From: Parus major
Lineage: Eukaryota > Chordata > Aves > Passeriformes > Paridae
DNA: 64,000 bases
Assembly (NCBI RefSeq): GCF_001522545.3
Contig: NC_031776.1
Coordinates: forward strand, 21,533,511-21,597,510
Reading direction: 5' to 3'
Positions 34,901 through 49,900 of this stretch are shown here, piece after piece. Position numbers and translations under genes: made by a program. The notes beneath the pieces were generated by a model. That model had not been told where the DNA came from. It saw nothing but the letters and a program-made list of their open reading frames with translations, and searched no databases. Every line of letters begins with the position of its first letter. Position 1 is the first letter of the stretch.

Positions 34901-37900
34901 ATAGATAGTTGGGTCAATATTTTGACTGGTAGTGTTTGATGCTATGTCTTTGCCTACGCTCTAAATTTGGTTGAGGGTTTTTTTGCTTGTGTGTTTGATA
35001 TTTCTGCTTGTTTGTGGTTGGTTTTTTTCCCTGTTTGTTCCTTCTCTGTGAAACTTACTCATTGTCATGAATATAAGGTAAGAAACAAGATAACAAACAT
35101 ACATTATGGTTGTGTCAAATACCTTTTCTCACTGTAAGATAAATAAAAACACTATACTGCTGCACAGTATTTTTCACTGCTGTGCAGTATGATAAAAAAA
35201 TTGAATTTAGCTGATAACACATTGCTTTCCTATTAGTTTGAATAGTATATTGAAACAACAGTCTTGTCCTAATTTTAAATTACAGATGCTGAAGAGGAAA
35301 TGTGGATGGGTCTCAAGAATGACGATGTGCCAACCTTGTTCAAATGGTCAGATGGCTCACCTGTGGTTTTCACCTACTGGGATCAGAATGAACCAAAAGT
35401 TCCCTTTAACAGCACTCCTAACTGCGTGTCATATTCAGGCAAGGTAGGAATACAGTGTTGAGTTTGCTTGTTGGTTTGTATTTTTTCATCATAGTATAGG
35501 CAACACTGAAAGTCATGGAGGAGAATAAAGCAGATAATAAAGCTCTTCTTATTTCTGGAATAATCTTTAAAATATATTTTTCTACAAGCAAATTTTGGAA
35601 AATTATTTAGCTAGAACTTTACAGCTGTGTACTGTAACAAATGGAAGAAATGACTCTTAGCTCTGAAACGACCACATTGTTGGCCAGACAGTTGGCCTTG
35701 TCACTCTGTATTTTGAGTTACTGTATTCTTGCATGTCTCTGGCAGAAAGGTAGGAAGGAAGGGAAATCTGGGTTCAGTCATTTTCCAGAGCAGTTTGAGT
35801 CAACCAGTCTGAGGATGGAATGTTCTAAAAAGAGTGTTGGTGAAGAAAGGAGGCCACTAAGAGTGGGAAGCAGGCTGTATCCCATCCTGCAGATTCATGA
35901 GAAAAGTGGAGCACGCATTTGCCTGCTGTGTCATCAGCCTGGCACTGGAGCTTGTGTTCAGCTCCTCTGAGCTGTCTGTGAGCTACTGCCACGTTAAGCT
36001 GAGCACACCTCCTGCACCCATTCCCTTCCTGATCTAAGAGAATTGGCACCACCCTGGCCTTTTCTTTCCTGTTTGGATGTGATCCAGAATCCTCCCATCT
36101 CCATGTGTGTCAGCTTTCTCTCTCCCTTCCAAACGTGTTCCTGTGCATATAATCTGTGGCATCCCACCCAATGGCTATACCAGAGGCTTTTTGGCTTTCA
36201 CACCAATGGAAACAGCCCCTGTAAACGTAGAAATGGAAAGATGGTTAGAATTTCAAATACTCTTTTCCTTTCATTCTCACAGCTGGGACAATGGAGGGTC
36301 AAATCCTGTGAAGAAAAGTTGAAATACGTTTGCAAGAAAAAAGGAGAGATTTTGAATGAAACAAAATCAGATGAAAGTTGTTCATTGGAAGAGGTAATAG
36401 GAAGCCTCTGTTTCTTACATTGTCATTTTTCTCAGAAACCTGCTTGAAATCACTTATTTCTTCTACTTCCATTTCTTTCTTGTCTGTTCAGTAAAGTGTG
36501 TGAAACATGTTATCTGAAAAAGGACATTTATACATCATAAACCAAATTTCATATTTTCCTAAGCAGGCTTGGGATGTATTATCAGTCTATTGATGAAAGT
36601 ATTATGAGCTTGGACCCAGGAAAGGTTATGGTTTTTTAATTTATTTATTCAAAAGAAGTTAATTTTATTAGAAACATTATTGATAGCACCATTTGTTTTG
36701 TTGTTTTTGCTCAAATTATGTTTTAAAATTTGGGATAAGTTCTTTGCAACATAAAGATATGCAGAGATTGTTAACTGGGATTAGGCTTGTTACACTTCAT
36801 TTGCTCTCATTTTTGTTCTATGACTTGAATAAGGGTGGGGGCTTTTTGGTTTTTTGGTTGGCTTTTATTGCAGTGTGACATCTTACAGCTTAAATAAAGT
36901 ATTTGTCTTTTGAGCTAGCCTGTGATGGTATTGCTAGCTACTTCAGAGTTATTTGGTTCAGTTCTGTGTGGCATATTGCTTGCAACAGGAAAGATATTTA
37001 CTCCTTATCTTTTTTTCTATGTGAGCTTTTAACTCTGTCTTTTCAGAGACTTCCAGCATGTAGGGTTACAGCTTTCTGTGCTGTTCAGACACCAGTGGCA
37101 TTGCTAGGCTAGAAAAGAGTTAACACATTACTGTTTCTTGAAACTTCAGTGTAAATATGGGGAGAAATGTTGGAATGATAGAGAAATTTTGTAAGTTCAC
37201 ACATTTGCAGTATCAAGTATTTTTCTCAGAAGTAAAGGAACACTGGTGTATGCCTTCCTAGTATTCTTGTGTTTGAATCCTGGCCTTGGTGGAACAGCAT
37301 GAAAACTCCTATTGTTTTGGATTGGACTGGGCTGTTGCCCTTGTGTTTCTCTCTGTAAATGCACATAGTGGTCAGAAGACTCTGCCCAGGCAAGCTAAAA
37401 CAGTGGTGTATTTTATTCCTGTTGCTGCATTATTTTTTAGAACTGTGATTGTGAGAGTTGATGATAGTGGACCTTGTGTGTGACACAGTGCATTTCTTTC
37501 TTGTATATGCTGTGCCAGCTTGTGGGCACCAGCCACTGTTGGCAATGATTTATTTTCCCCTGTAGGTAATGCCTAAATTAGGTTGTTTTGTATAAATGTG
37601 TTTTTTGTTTCGCTAACCAGGGATGGGAGAAACATGGAAACTACTGCTACAGGATTGATAAAATGGAAGTTTCATTTGGAGCCCAGTGCAATCTCACAGT
37701 GATGAACAGGTAAAGCACATTTGTAATTTATGAGCAGGTTTTAACATCACAATCCTGGAGCTAAAATCAGAGATTAAAACTGCTGTATCATAACTAAGGG
37801 TTTATAACCAAAAAGTAGAGAGGGAATTGCTTTTGCCAAGAACTAGAAAGCTGTGTTTTCCACAGTGTGACAATGGTAAAACTACAATGTGAAATCCTTC

Positions 37901-40900
37901 TTGGAAGTATGAGAATTCCCAGCTTGCTGACCCCAGGCTGAATATGGGACTGCCTGGATGACTGCTTGAACTGACTCATGTAATATTCCTGGTTTTTAAA
38001 TTTTCTCAAAGTTTGGTGTCTTTCAAATATTGACTTTGATTAATCTGTGGATTTTCAGATTTGAGCAAGAATTTATTAACAGTCTAATTAGAAAACACAC
38101 CAAAGTTGAAGAAAAGTACTTCTGGACCGGTTTGCAGGATATTAGCCAGTCAGGAATATATTCCTGGGGTACAGTGAATGGGGAAACACCTGAAGCTGTG
38201 ACATACACTAACTGGAATTCCATGCAACCAGGTAAACTTGAAAACTAAAAAACTCGTAAATATGCTGTGCTTTTACATTGAGCAAGCACTGGAGTACCAT
38301 GTTACAGATCTCCAAGCATGTGATAAAGTAGTAATTCACAATTATGTCAGGGTTTTTTTGAAAACCAGCCAATGGTTTTAAATGTGGTTTTGGTGGCTTT
38401 AATTTCAGAGTTTTCAGGAGGATGTGTGGCCATGTCCAGTGGAAATTCTCTTGGAAAGTGGGAAACTAAGGACTGTAAAACCACTAAAGCATTTTCTGTC
38501 TGCAAAAAATATATTGGGAAGCCCAAGGAGCCAGAAGTGCTCCCAAAGCCAACAGATCCCTGTCCCCCTGGGTGGCACAATGGATCCGGCCTTGCCTGCT
38601 ACAAGGTAAAATGTTTTTCCTGTTTGATGTTAATTGCTCATTACTGTCTTGGAGGAAGTGAATGATCAGCCAGTTTGTGGGCACAGATGCTCTGGAGGGC
38701 ATTTTAAAGGTGCTCTTCACCAGGAGAGGGAATTGGTGTTGATTCAGGTTGACTGCCTGCAGATACTGTCGTGCATCATCATCTGCCATTTCTGGAAGGT
38801 GCATTGTGCCTGTTTCTGTGGGCACCTGAGTGGGGTGCCCTGTGCTGCTGCCTCAGGAGACTGATGTTGTCAGGGTGCTGTGCCTGTGTCTTCCCTGCTG
38901 CCCTTGGGCATGCACAGACACCTGGATAGGGAAGGAAAGCTCTTTGCATCACCTTCCCTTGCCCTTTTCCTTTCAGTACCCTAGGAGTATAGATAGGAGA
39001 GGTAGGATTTCCTCTGGTTTGAATATGGATACATAAAAACATTCAGCCTCAGTTGTATTTTACTGTTTCAAAGTAAATAGTGGAAGCAAGCAGCTGTGCT
39101 GTGTAGCTGGAATGGCTTAAACAAATTTGTACTTAGAAATGCAGGTTTTTCCCCTCCTATTAAAAATTAAATCAAGTTAAAACTGACCCTGTTAATTGGA
39201 TTATTTATTCATTATTTTTGGACTCAGTGTCTGCAATGAACTCTTTCTTGTAAACAGCTCATGTAGCAAAGTGGGGAAACCCAGTTTGAATAACAAGGGT
39301 GTGGGCAAGCATCCTGAAGGGATAGGTCTGTGCTGCTGTGCAGCATAGCTGTCCTGTAGCTGATGGACTTGACAGATGGCCCTGGCCTGGATTCTTCACA
39401 ACTGCTGTTGACCAAATGCAGCATGTCTGTGCAGAGAGATCCAGCTGATGGGAATTGTCTTGGACTGAAACCAAGGGGATCAAGTGGACATGTTAGCTGA
39501 GGTGTATGAGCCAGACTTACACCTCAGATGCATACAGGTAGCCAAGGGTGTGCCAAAGAACTTTCTTCACATGCAGCACTTAAATGACACAGTTGTCATA
39601 GTTTCTGTGAACATTAGGCTTTGTAGTTCATCTTAAATTTGAAAGAACAACATCCCTTAAAATTTGACTTGCAGTTATGGAATGAGCTGGCTGGTAGTTT
39701 CTAAAATCTTCCTGGTAAAGAAAAATAGAGAAAGTCTGTCATGTGGAATATGTGTGTTTGAAACAAATTTTTGTCAGCTAAACTTCAGAGTCTGGCTGTT
39801 GTCAAACAAACTGGAAGAAAAATTGTTAAAAAGTCAAGTTCTTTCCCTATGTAAATACCAGTTATTAAATCTCAGGTGGCTATATTTTAGTAGAACAGGA
39901 AGGTTTTAAAAATACTGCCTCGTGTATCATTTTCTGCTCTGACATTTGGTTGTTGTGAAGTTCTTTCATAGTGAAAGAGTGCTGCGAACCAGGACCTGGG
40001 AAGAGGCAGAAAGGTTCTGTGAAGCCCTTGGAGGCCATCTGCCTAGTTTTAGCCACTCAGAAGAAATCAAGGCACTTCATTCTATCCTGAGAAAAATGAT
40101 CAGGTAACAAACTAGCCATGTTCTAAAATTCTGGTTCTGCAGTGTGTCACAGACGCTGCTGTTGATGCCAAATGGCAAATATGAGATAGTGTGTGATAAA
40201 TGTGTTTCCCACGGAAAAGCTAGATGTGGCATTTGAACTGCCTTGCTGGAAAATGTCAATGGAGTACAGTTTAGGCAAATATTTCACATTGCTAGAGGCA
40301 GCACAGGAAGAGAAATTTATGTAATGGAAGATGCTCAAAGCAAATCTAAGTATGTTGTTATAATACATTTTTCCTTCTCTGTGTTGAATTTTGGCACAGC
40401 TAGATGGTAAATGTACCTATTCTTTACTGGTACATTCTTTAGAGATGAGTGATTATTTCAGTTTTTCAGATACATCTCATTTTTATTCATGAAATGCTTC
40501 CTGACTAAACTGGGTGCTAACTTTTGAAAATGTGAATAATGTAGTGTCCAGCAATCTGGTTGGCACAGATCCTATTTGGCATAGCTGCATTAACACTGTA
40601 TGGGCATTAGATGGGTATGCTGAGTGTTCTGGTATCAACAGATTAAATGCTAAATAATTTATGAGTTTAAAGCTTTATTTTTAATCAAATGAACTGTCAC
40701 TGCAAAGCTTTATTAGGCATTGGTGTGATGTCAGATCCTTGTGTAATATGTTTTTTTGATTGACAGTCTGTTTTTTCCGAACTTTTGCCTGCTTAAACTC
40801 AAATGCTGCCAGTTATGTGATGTAAATTTTTTCATCAACAAACTAAATCAGGATTATTGCAAAGCTGCCAGCATAAAACACTGTGATTAAATTTTTAAAC

Positions 40901-43900
40901 CTGATGACTGAAGAAGTTGAGAAACCAGTGAACTTTTTTTAGAAGTGCACAAGTCATGAAAATTACTCAGTGTTTATGCTAATAAGAGACAAAACCAAAC
41001 TTGTATGCTCTATATATAGATAGTTAGCTTGTGTAAAAGCCACTTGTGATTCCTTTGCTAAACTGGCTGAATACACAGTAAAAAACAGTGCACAAATTAT
41101 TTCTAGCTGTAGACCTTACAAGATGATTTTGTGATTTTCAATTTTATTTTAGTGCACTTAATCTACTATGAAATGTGAACAGACAAATAACATATTATTT
41201 TCTTACAAGTAAGTACTTGGAATTGCTTTTCAACTTGCAGACTAAGGTATTAATTATATTTTCTGTTAGGAGTTTAGAGGTCGAGACTTCTGTCTTTCCA
41301 AGAAGTCAGTTTACACACAGTTCTCCTGCATTTCCCACAGTTCAGAAATTTTGAGCTTAGTCAGAAAGAGTATAAGTCACAGTATTTCAATATTATTCCA
41401 GCAGAACTTAAAATGAGGGGCAATGTATTGAGCCTGGTAGAAATTGATTTGCAGTCGGTGTTGCAGCAACTGCTCATATCAGATACAACTGAAAATACAG
41501 TATTTTCCTCTGGGCTTACCCTTTTTGCAGCACTTCAGAACATTCTGAACTGAAATACTACATAGTTGATATTGCCTGAGATAGTTTAAATAATGTTTGT
41601 TTACATAACATGATGAATTGTTGAAGATAGTTATGCTTTTAAATTACTCAGAGGTGTTGATTACATAAAATAGTTTGGAGGTCATATGTCAAGGGCAGTT
41701 AATCTAAAAGTCAAGCTCATTTGAAATGGGAAATAGGAAACCATGTGAACTATTTCACCAAGAACAAGTACTTTAGCTAACTGGGAGAAATCATGCTAAG
41801 GTGATATTAGATGTGATTAGCTGCTGGAGTGTGCTGGCATGCAGTTTGTTCGTATTCTCTGTATTTACTCAGAGGCTGCAGTCTCAGATTACTGCATTCA
41901 TTTCAGCTTGGGGAAGGAGCCACACCTCGACTCTCTTGGTTTCGGGTTTTTTCCCCTTGCACAGTTCTCTGGTGACTCACTGAGATTTGTTTGTTTTTAA
42001 ATGTTAGCAAGAGTCATTCTGGTTCACCAGGAAAAGGGCAGCTTGCCTAGTCCATTTTGTTCTTTACTCAGATTCCACCTTAGAGTCAAACAGGAGCCAG
42101 AATTGCTCCAGTCAAATCAGGCTATTGCCATTGGAAAGGAAAATAAAATTAGCCTGCCAGCCTTCCCCTGTCTGGAAGAACTAGGAGATAACCTCTTTTG
42201 GCTTTAAGGGACGTGATGCAGGCAGAACAGATCCGCTTCAGTTACTTCCATTCTTTCTGGACTGTGTTTGTGAGCGTTCTGCATCTTATAGCTGGCAGCA
42301 GTGCTGGGCTCAGGAGGGGAAAGAGCTTGGACTGGTTAGAGGTAACATTTCAGCGAGGACGCCTTACTGGAAAAAAATCCAGGTTGCCTTTTATATGAAC
42401 AGCTCTGCTGCTGGAATTGTTTTGAATCTAGAAAGCCTCACAAACACTTGAGTTTGAAAGAAAAAATCACCTTAACGGAATGGCCAAAACAGCAATAAAG
42501 CTGACATGCAAGTTAGAGTAATTACATTAATACAGCTTCTCTTTTCTTCCACTGAAGTGCAGGTAATTGGCAGGATGTGATGTAGCTAGTGTATCCCTGT
42601 TGCAGCAGGGATAAGAGGGTGGCCAGATGGGCTTCATGCAGAGTTTTGAGTCAGCACTGCCTAAGATTAAATAGTGCCTTAAATTGCACCATTAAGGAGT
42701 TGGCCCAGATGTGTACCTTATCTCTTCTTAAGAACTAGGTTGGCCTACAAGCCTCTAAAACTTCCCTTAGGCTCTTAATCTTGTGTTGGAGCTGTCATAA
42801 AGGACAGAGAAAATAATTTTCTATTTTGGCAATTAGAATATGATTAGAAAAAATTACAGGTTCATAGTCCCTTCACAATCTAAAGTGTATTTATTCTCTC
42901 CTGTGGTACATTGACTTTTATGAATATTTAGCTCTGTGTAAAATTAAAAACACCAGTATTCCACAGGGATTGCTAGAGATTTATGATCTTTCAGTGTCAA
43001 TCAGTGTGGAGTCCATTGTGAAGCAAAATTGCATGTATGCTTTAGTTTAAAACTCAGGATACTTTCGGTTTTTAGAGACAGTTCTAGGAGTGTGGCTCAA
43101 AGAATACTGTGTCACTGATAAATCCATTTTGGTATCCGTCCATAGGATGAATTTTAAGTACTTTGCAATGAGGAGACATACTTGAAGCATAAGAAAATTC
43201 CTTGCTGCAAGCTCACTTGCAGTAGAGAGTCTCAATTCATCTTTGTCTTAATTAGTTGGTGGAATTCTTTCTTGTGATGAGATGACACAATAATTTCAGA
43301 GGGTTATCAGAAGGTTTTACTGAAGCTTAAAAGTACTGTCAGGTGTCATGTAGCAGTTACTAAATTACTCATGGTCATGTCTGAACAATTCCAAAAGAAG
43401 CAACAGAGGTACATTAATGTGTAAGGGCCCAGTCAGTTGAAAACATTGCTCTGTTTGCAGGCTAGTAATTGTAAATTGGGTGATAAGCTGGGGAAATTCT
43501 TGACCTGGCCCTCTTCTTGTTTTTAATTTATTTATTTATTATATAATAGCCAAATACAAATTGAAAGAGTTTGAAAAATTGCTGTAGAACCTCAGGTAAT
43601 TACTGCAAATCGTTTTGAAATTAATGTCTCATACTTCCTTTTTAGTAGATATTCCTGTGTGGTGATCAGCTGCTGAAACTGCACTAAGTCTATAGGTGGC
43701 AACTAGGAGGGGATGTCTGCTTCTTAATTGCAAGAGCAGCCACAGAAAAATAAAGTCCTAAAGGCAAATAGCTTTTAGGTTATATATAGCTGCTTGACAG
43801 CTGTGAATATTTGGCTTACAGCTTTCCCTCTGCAGCGATATGAGGCATTTAGGCTCTTTAAAGGCTCCTTAGTTGTATCATTGAAAGACTAAAGATTGGT

Positions 43901-46900
43901 GGTAGTGTGATCACTCTTATGTGTTTTTATCATACTGATCAATGTCAGAAAACTATTACTGGAGTTGAGAACAAAGAACAAAACAATTAGATTTGTTGAT
44001 GGCTGATACTTTTCTTCTTGAAGGAAACTTTACCAAGTAAAGTACTGTTGCCCTTCTTGGATTTCACATACCCTGGGTTAAGTCGTTTCTTGGTGCTGCA
44101 CAGTCAGTATTTTCAGACTGTTCAGTCTTTGTAGTGATACATGTGGAAAGCTAGTGGCAAAGCTTGATTCTGAGTCCATCCCTCCAGATAATAAAGTAAT
44201 TTTCATAAATCTTCTGAGCTCTGGCTTCAAATCACTGAACTTGTCAGCACTATTTTCTGGGGAGCCTTTTCCAAACTCTGACCTCTGCTGGTAAGATGTC
44301 CAGTTTTGAGCTTAAATTTTTTTTTTTTTGAGTTGTGGTTCCCTCAGATATGATGTTCTTTTTGCTCAAATCACTCCTCTTCTTGCAGGTTTAGGCTCCT
44401 AAAATATTATAGGTAATAATTGTATCTTTTCCCTGTCTTTCTTTGGGATCATTGATGAAGTGGTGATGCAGCCCACAAAGGAATTACCTGATTTTGTTTG
44501 TTTTCTTCTGTACAGAAGAGGTCCTAGCCCTTGTATTTATTTTCTTTTTCAACTGCTACAACTTGCAGCAGTAAAACCTTGGTTTTTCTGCTTGGTCCTA
44601 AATCATGCCATGCCATAGGTCAGTCTTCCTATTAAATGAGCTGTACCATATGCTTGGCATAAGATTATATCTTGTTTATTTACAGCAATGACAGATGGGT
44701 CTGGATTGGAATGAATAAGAGAAGTCCTGATTCTTTGGGAACCTGGCAATGGAGTGATAACAAACCTGTAAGTTAACTGACCAGGAAATGTCATATACTG
44801 ACTTGTTTCGGCTAGGACTGAATTGAAAGTAAATTGATAAATATTTTAATTAAAATATGTCAGGTCTTTCAACAGATTAGTAATTCAGAAGAAGACTATG
44901 CACTTAAGAGCTGCCATCCAAGCAGATTTCTAATTAAAAGTATATCTTTAACAACGTTAATCTGATTTCCATCTCCATTATATTAAAATTATTTCACAGA
45001 AATATAGTAGTAAACATCCAAGAGCTGGTGGAGAGAACAAGGTGTTCATGGTACAACAGAAGGGAGGGTTTATCAGCTCATTTCCTTGTTATGACAGACT
45101 TTTCCAAAAATAACTTCCTCATTCTAATTATTTTATTTTTCTGAAATTGTGAGTTCTTCCCTCTCCCCCCAAAAAAACAGACATGGAGACACAAAACAGA
45201 AGGACTAGCTGCCATTCAACGCTTATTTTAATAGTAATAAACATATTGGGACCCCAGGTTTGAATGGTTATCTCTTAAGATTGCCACAACAAGGCGTCAA
45301 ATGCTGATTCTTTTGCCCTGTTCATCATCCTGTAGGTAACCAGTGTTGTTATGCCACTCGACTATCTGGAAGATGAGTATGATACAAGAGACTGTGCTGC
45401 ATTAAAGGTTAGTTTCAAGGTCCTTAATAATGTGTGTTTTCACTTGGAAGTGCTTGGAAAAAATACTTTTTCCAGTTGTATACTGAATTTAGGTTTAGAT
45501 GTTTTCTTTGTGTAGTGAAAAAGCTGTAGTGTTCCCTTTATCAATATGCACCTATTACAAATTTTCCATTAACCAAGTATTTTTTTATGAACCAAGTCCT
45601 GTGCTCATGATAACCTTTCATAGGACTTCTTTTGAACATTTTTAATTACAAAACATTTTAGTAACAATTCTATTCTGTATTGCATAATGCCATACTATGG
45701 ATCTCTTGTATATTACATATAATTCCTAAGGATGTGTCATGGAGTCTAAAACAAAGAAGCACAGAGAGCCCTACCAGTAACTTTTTAAAATCTATGTTAG
45801 CTTTTCTTAACTACTGATTAAGGCAAAAGTTTAAAACCTGAAGAAGAGGAATGCAGTAGCCAGGACAGAGCATGTGTTTGTGTTTATTGTGTGTATTTCC
45901 TTGTTTACTTGTGAAATAGACTGTATGTGTTCTGCTGGTTTCTTATTTCAAATGTCAGACCTCAGCCTGATTCCTGATTAAGCTCTTCAATACTTAATTT
46001 AGTCTTGATGGCATGAGTTTTAAAATAGCCTTTAATTTTTCTGAAGTATCATCTGACTTTTTGCAGTACCTACCATCCCTTTTAACCTAAATAGAACCAC
46101 CTCTGCTTTTAGGATTTACTGGGGGAAGGGATACTTGCATTCCTTTCCTTCTGTTCACAGCCATTTCCCTCATTCACTTCTCCGGTGCTCATGACCCCAG
46201 AGTGAGAAGCTGGTCAGCATTGAGCTCCTGAAATTTTATACAAAGGAGAGCACTTTGAAGGGAATACTGGGAATGTAATAACTTTCCTCTCCTCCCTGTT
46301 ATAGACATGTTATGTCAATAAATGATAAAAAATTCTCCTTACTGGAGAGACCAGCAAGAGCGAAGTCAGTTCTTCAAGCTTGATTGTAAGAAATAATCTT
46401 AAATAAGAATGATTGTTTCTGTGCCAGTTTAGAGGGTTTCTTCTTTTCAGCAGAAATGAGAATCATTTCAGGGGAACAAATTGCAATAGCATTGATGATA
46501 AACTGGGCACTACAAAAACCCTAAGAAACATTATTTCTAGAAAAGACTTTTAAGATGTTTGTATGTAGACTGACCTTAAGCCCTTTACATAATTGCTTCA
46601 TAGCATTAGCTAACATGGAGAGTTATAGTTGAGGTTATAGCTGTATCTGGTCTTTTATTTTCAAAATAAATTATGTGACTAATGACACAGTAAAATACAC
46701 TGACTTTGCCAAAGGACCTTTTTAATACAGTTTAATTTTGCATTTCAAAGGCTTGTGCTGTCCTAACTCAGTTTTCTGTTTCTACTTATATGCAGACCTC
46801 ACAGTTTTCACGGAGATCATTTTGGAGATTTTACTTTCATGAAGGCAGAGATCTGGAATTTTACTTCAGGCCTTTTGATTGTGAAGCTAAGCTTGAATGG

Positions 46901-49900
46901 GTCTGCCAGATAACAAAAGGTAAACTGCAGTTACATCCATTTATTCATATAAAGAGTTTAATGCAATGAGTTGTAATTATTGCCCTATAATAGAAACTTT
47001 GCAAACAATATTTTACTGTTTCCTCTCTGAACTGCTAAGAGGACAGTACATGAAATGTCTCACGAATACCACATACAAACAGATGGACACTTAGATCAGA
47101 AATTGACCCTGAGGAGGATGCAGTATCACTGCTCTAGTATTCTTTCTAGTCCCATGAAGTAAGAAGTGGTTTCTTGTGCAGTGATATAAGCCACTGAATT
47201 GCAGCATTTGTGAACTTGACTTACTCTTTCTCAGTGATATTTTTAACTAAATCACCACAAATATTTTGGGTGTACAGTTTGCTCCTTAGGTGAACTAGCC
47301 TTCTTCTGGTAAAACTGGTGTACTAGCTTCTTGTTGTAGTGAAACAGAGGAATGGGAATACAAAAGAATAGCATGGTATATCTGCACAGATCCAGGTTTT
47401 TTCATGCAGTATGAAATGTAATCCAGTAGACTTTACATTTGGATTGTTGATTAAAAAGTGTCTTGGGATGAAACTTTCTTGTTGGGGTGGGACTCTGGTA
47501 GAAATACTACCAGATGTTTGATGCTTGAGAGATGGAAGAACCACAGATGTGTAAGATGGAGGTATGCAGTACTACCATTGATTTTGTATCAGCTCTGTAT
47601 GATTTCATTTTCCTTTGTTGTCATCATGAATACTGAGGAGTATGAGTAGTAACCATCACTTCTGTTATTTGTGGCCACACTATTAGAAGGTGAATTCAGT
47701 GACTTTTCCTTTTTTTCCTCTGGACAGGTAGCACTCCAAAGACACCAGAGTGGTATATACCAGGTAATTGGATTTCTTTTGTATTTTTCCACTGCGTGTA
47801 GGGTTGTTTATACTCAATATCTTTTATTAGTTTTGTTACGCTGCTACTGCAATACCTGTTTCATACCAGAAAAGGTTAGAACTGATAGAATTTGATAGAA
47901 TTTGATTTTGAGTGAGTTCAAAATGAAGAGTGTTGACTCTTCCAAGTGTCAAATTGAGATTTCTTAATACATTCAGAAAAAGAAAATATTTGTTTTTCTG
48001 AATTTGTTTCTTTCTCATGTGGTATTTCTCCTGTGTAGATGAAATTGGAATTCATGGAGCCCCGCTTGTTGTTGATGGAGCAGAGCTGTGGTTTGTACCA
48101 GATAAAAACCTGAGCTACCAGGAAGCTATTTTCTACTGTCAAAAAAATGATAGTGATTTAGCCTCTGTAGAGTCTTACCCAAAACTCAGGACAATACTGT
48201 CTCAAATAGAAAAGGTAAGGGGTGTAATCTGTTTTCACAGTTACTTTCCATTGCAGGAAAATTTACTTGCCAAGTTTTCCAATATAAGAAAATGTTAATC
48301 TTAATTTATTTCTTTTTCCTGTTGGCCCCAATGGTTTTCAATTGTACTTAAAAGAAAAAGATGGGATAAAAGTGAATTATTTTATTGGCAGTCTGGTAAT
48401 GGAATTTTTAAATTTTAATGTAGGTTTAACAACATTAAAAAAACACAGAATTCTCTGAATGTTGAAAAAGTGTCATAGCAGGACCACCATACAAGCATCC
48501 TATTGTCTGCAAATATTTCATTAACAATTGTGCTGGTTCTTAATTTTGTGCATGGGACAACGTATAGTTTTTCACCTGTTGAGAGGATTTAATTAGAAAT
48601 GCATGATGGTCTGATAGGCTTTATTGATAGGGGTTTGTGTTGTTCATGGGATGAAAGTACATTCTTGTAAGGTGTCTGAGAAAAACATGTCAAGTTTCAG
48701 TACCTCTGTGACTAATTTTGTTACATCACTCTGTCTTTGGTGGAGTCAGCTCTTTCTATGTGGGATGTAAAATACTGGGTTTTCTTCTTTACTTCCACAG
48801 TTATCAAACAGCGAACAGAAGTGGTGGCTGAAGTTCATTGATTATGGCTACAGCTATCATTCACCGTATGTAGAATAATTATGAGATGCTTTTTTGGAAG
48901 CTTTATTTTGTATTTTTTAGGAATTGTTAACTAGAGTAGTTAATTCATAGTATTTTTATTGTAACTGAGTTAGTAATCCATTTCTTGTGTGTGTTATCAG
49001 AGCTTCTAATTTTGGGTTGTTGGGCTTAAGGATCTTAGTCTTGCTGTGGGAATCCTTGAAATATATGATCCTCATAGCTAATGTATGCCCTTGATCTTTG
49101 AAATGCTTTTATTGGGGTTTTGAGCCAACTTCTATGTTCTGTTAACATTTGGAGAACTGACAAAAAAGAGCACCCATTCTGATTCTGAGGTTTGAGGAAT
49201 ACCCAAGAACAGGGAATGGGAAATTTGTTTAAGACATCACTGTTCTAATTAGGTAATGCCAAAGTCTTGGAGAGCTTTTAGTATAGTCTTGTAGAGTTGG
49301 GATGACTCACAGCAAATCTTGCATCATTCCCTTCTTGGCTGCAGAGAAGATTCACTGTCTTCTTACAAGGAAAGTCCTCACTTTCCAAAATACTGTAGCA
49401 ATGTACTATTGTAAAAAGAAAACTAAGGCTATTTCCTATTCCCTTCACTTGTTCTGACAATGTGCTGTGATTGCAGCATGGTGATAAATAACCTCATTCT
49501 GCACATCTCAACACAGTTAATTTGGGCACAGTACATAACTGCTGAACCTACCACATATTTATTTCTAGCCTAGTTGGTGTAGGGCATCTAGAAACAGTTA
49601 ATAGCCCAAATTTTTGTTTGCACTGACACTGTTGCCATCAGAATTTCTCCATGAAGGTCACATTGGATTGGAGATTAACTCTGCAATATTTATGTCCAGT
49701 TTACAGTTATTTCCACGTTTCCATGATAGATTACTGAGAGATTGCTGGTATATTTCCAGAAAGAACTGGTATAGAGGTAAGACTGTTTTTACTTTTTCAC
49801 CCCCTCTGCTATTGTTGTGTTTATTTGAAAAGAAAAAAAAAAAGTAGTAATTACTGTTCTACCCAAACTCTTCTATTAAATGCAAATTGATACCAAATTA

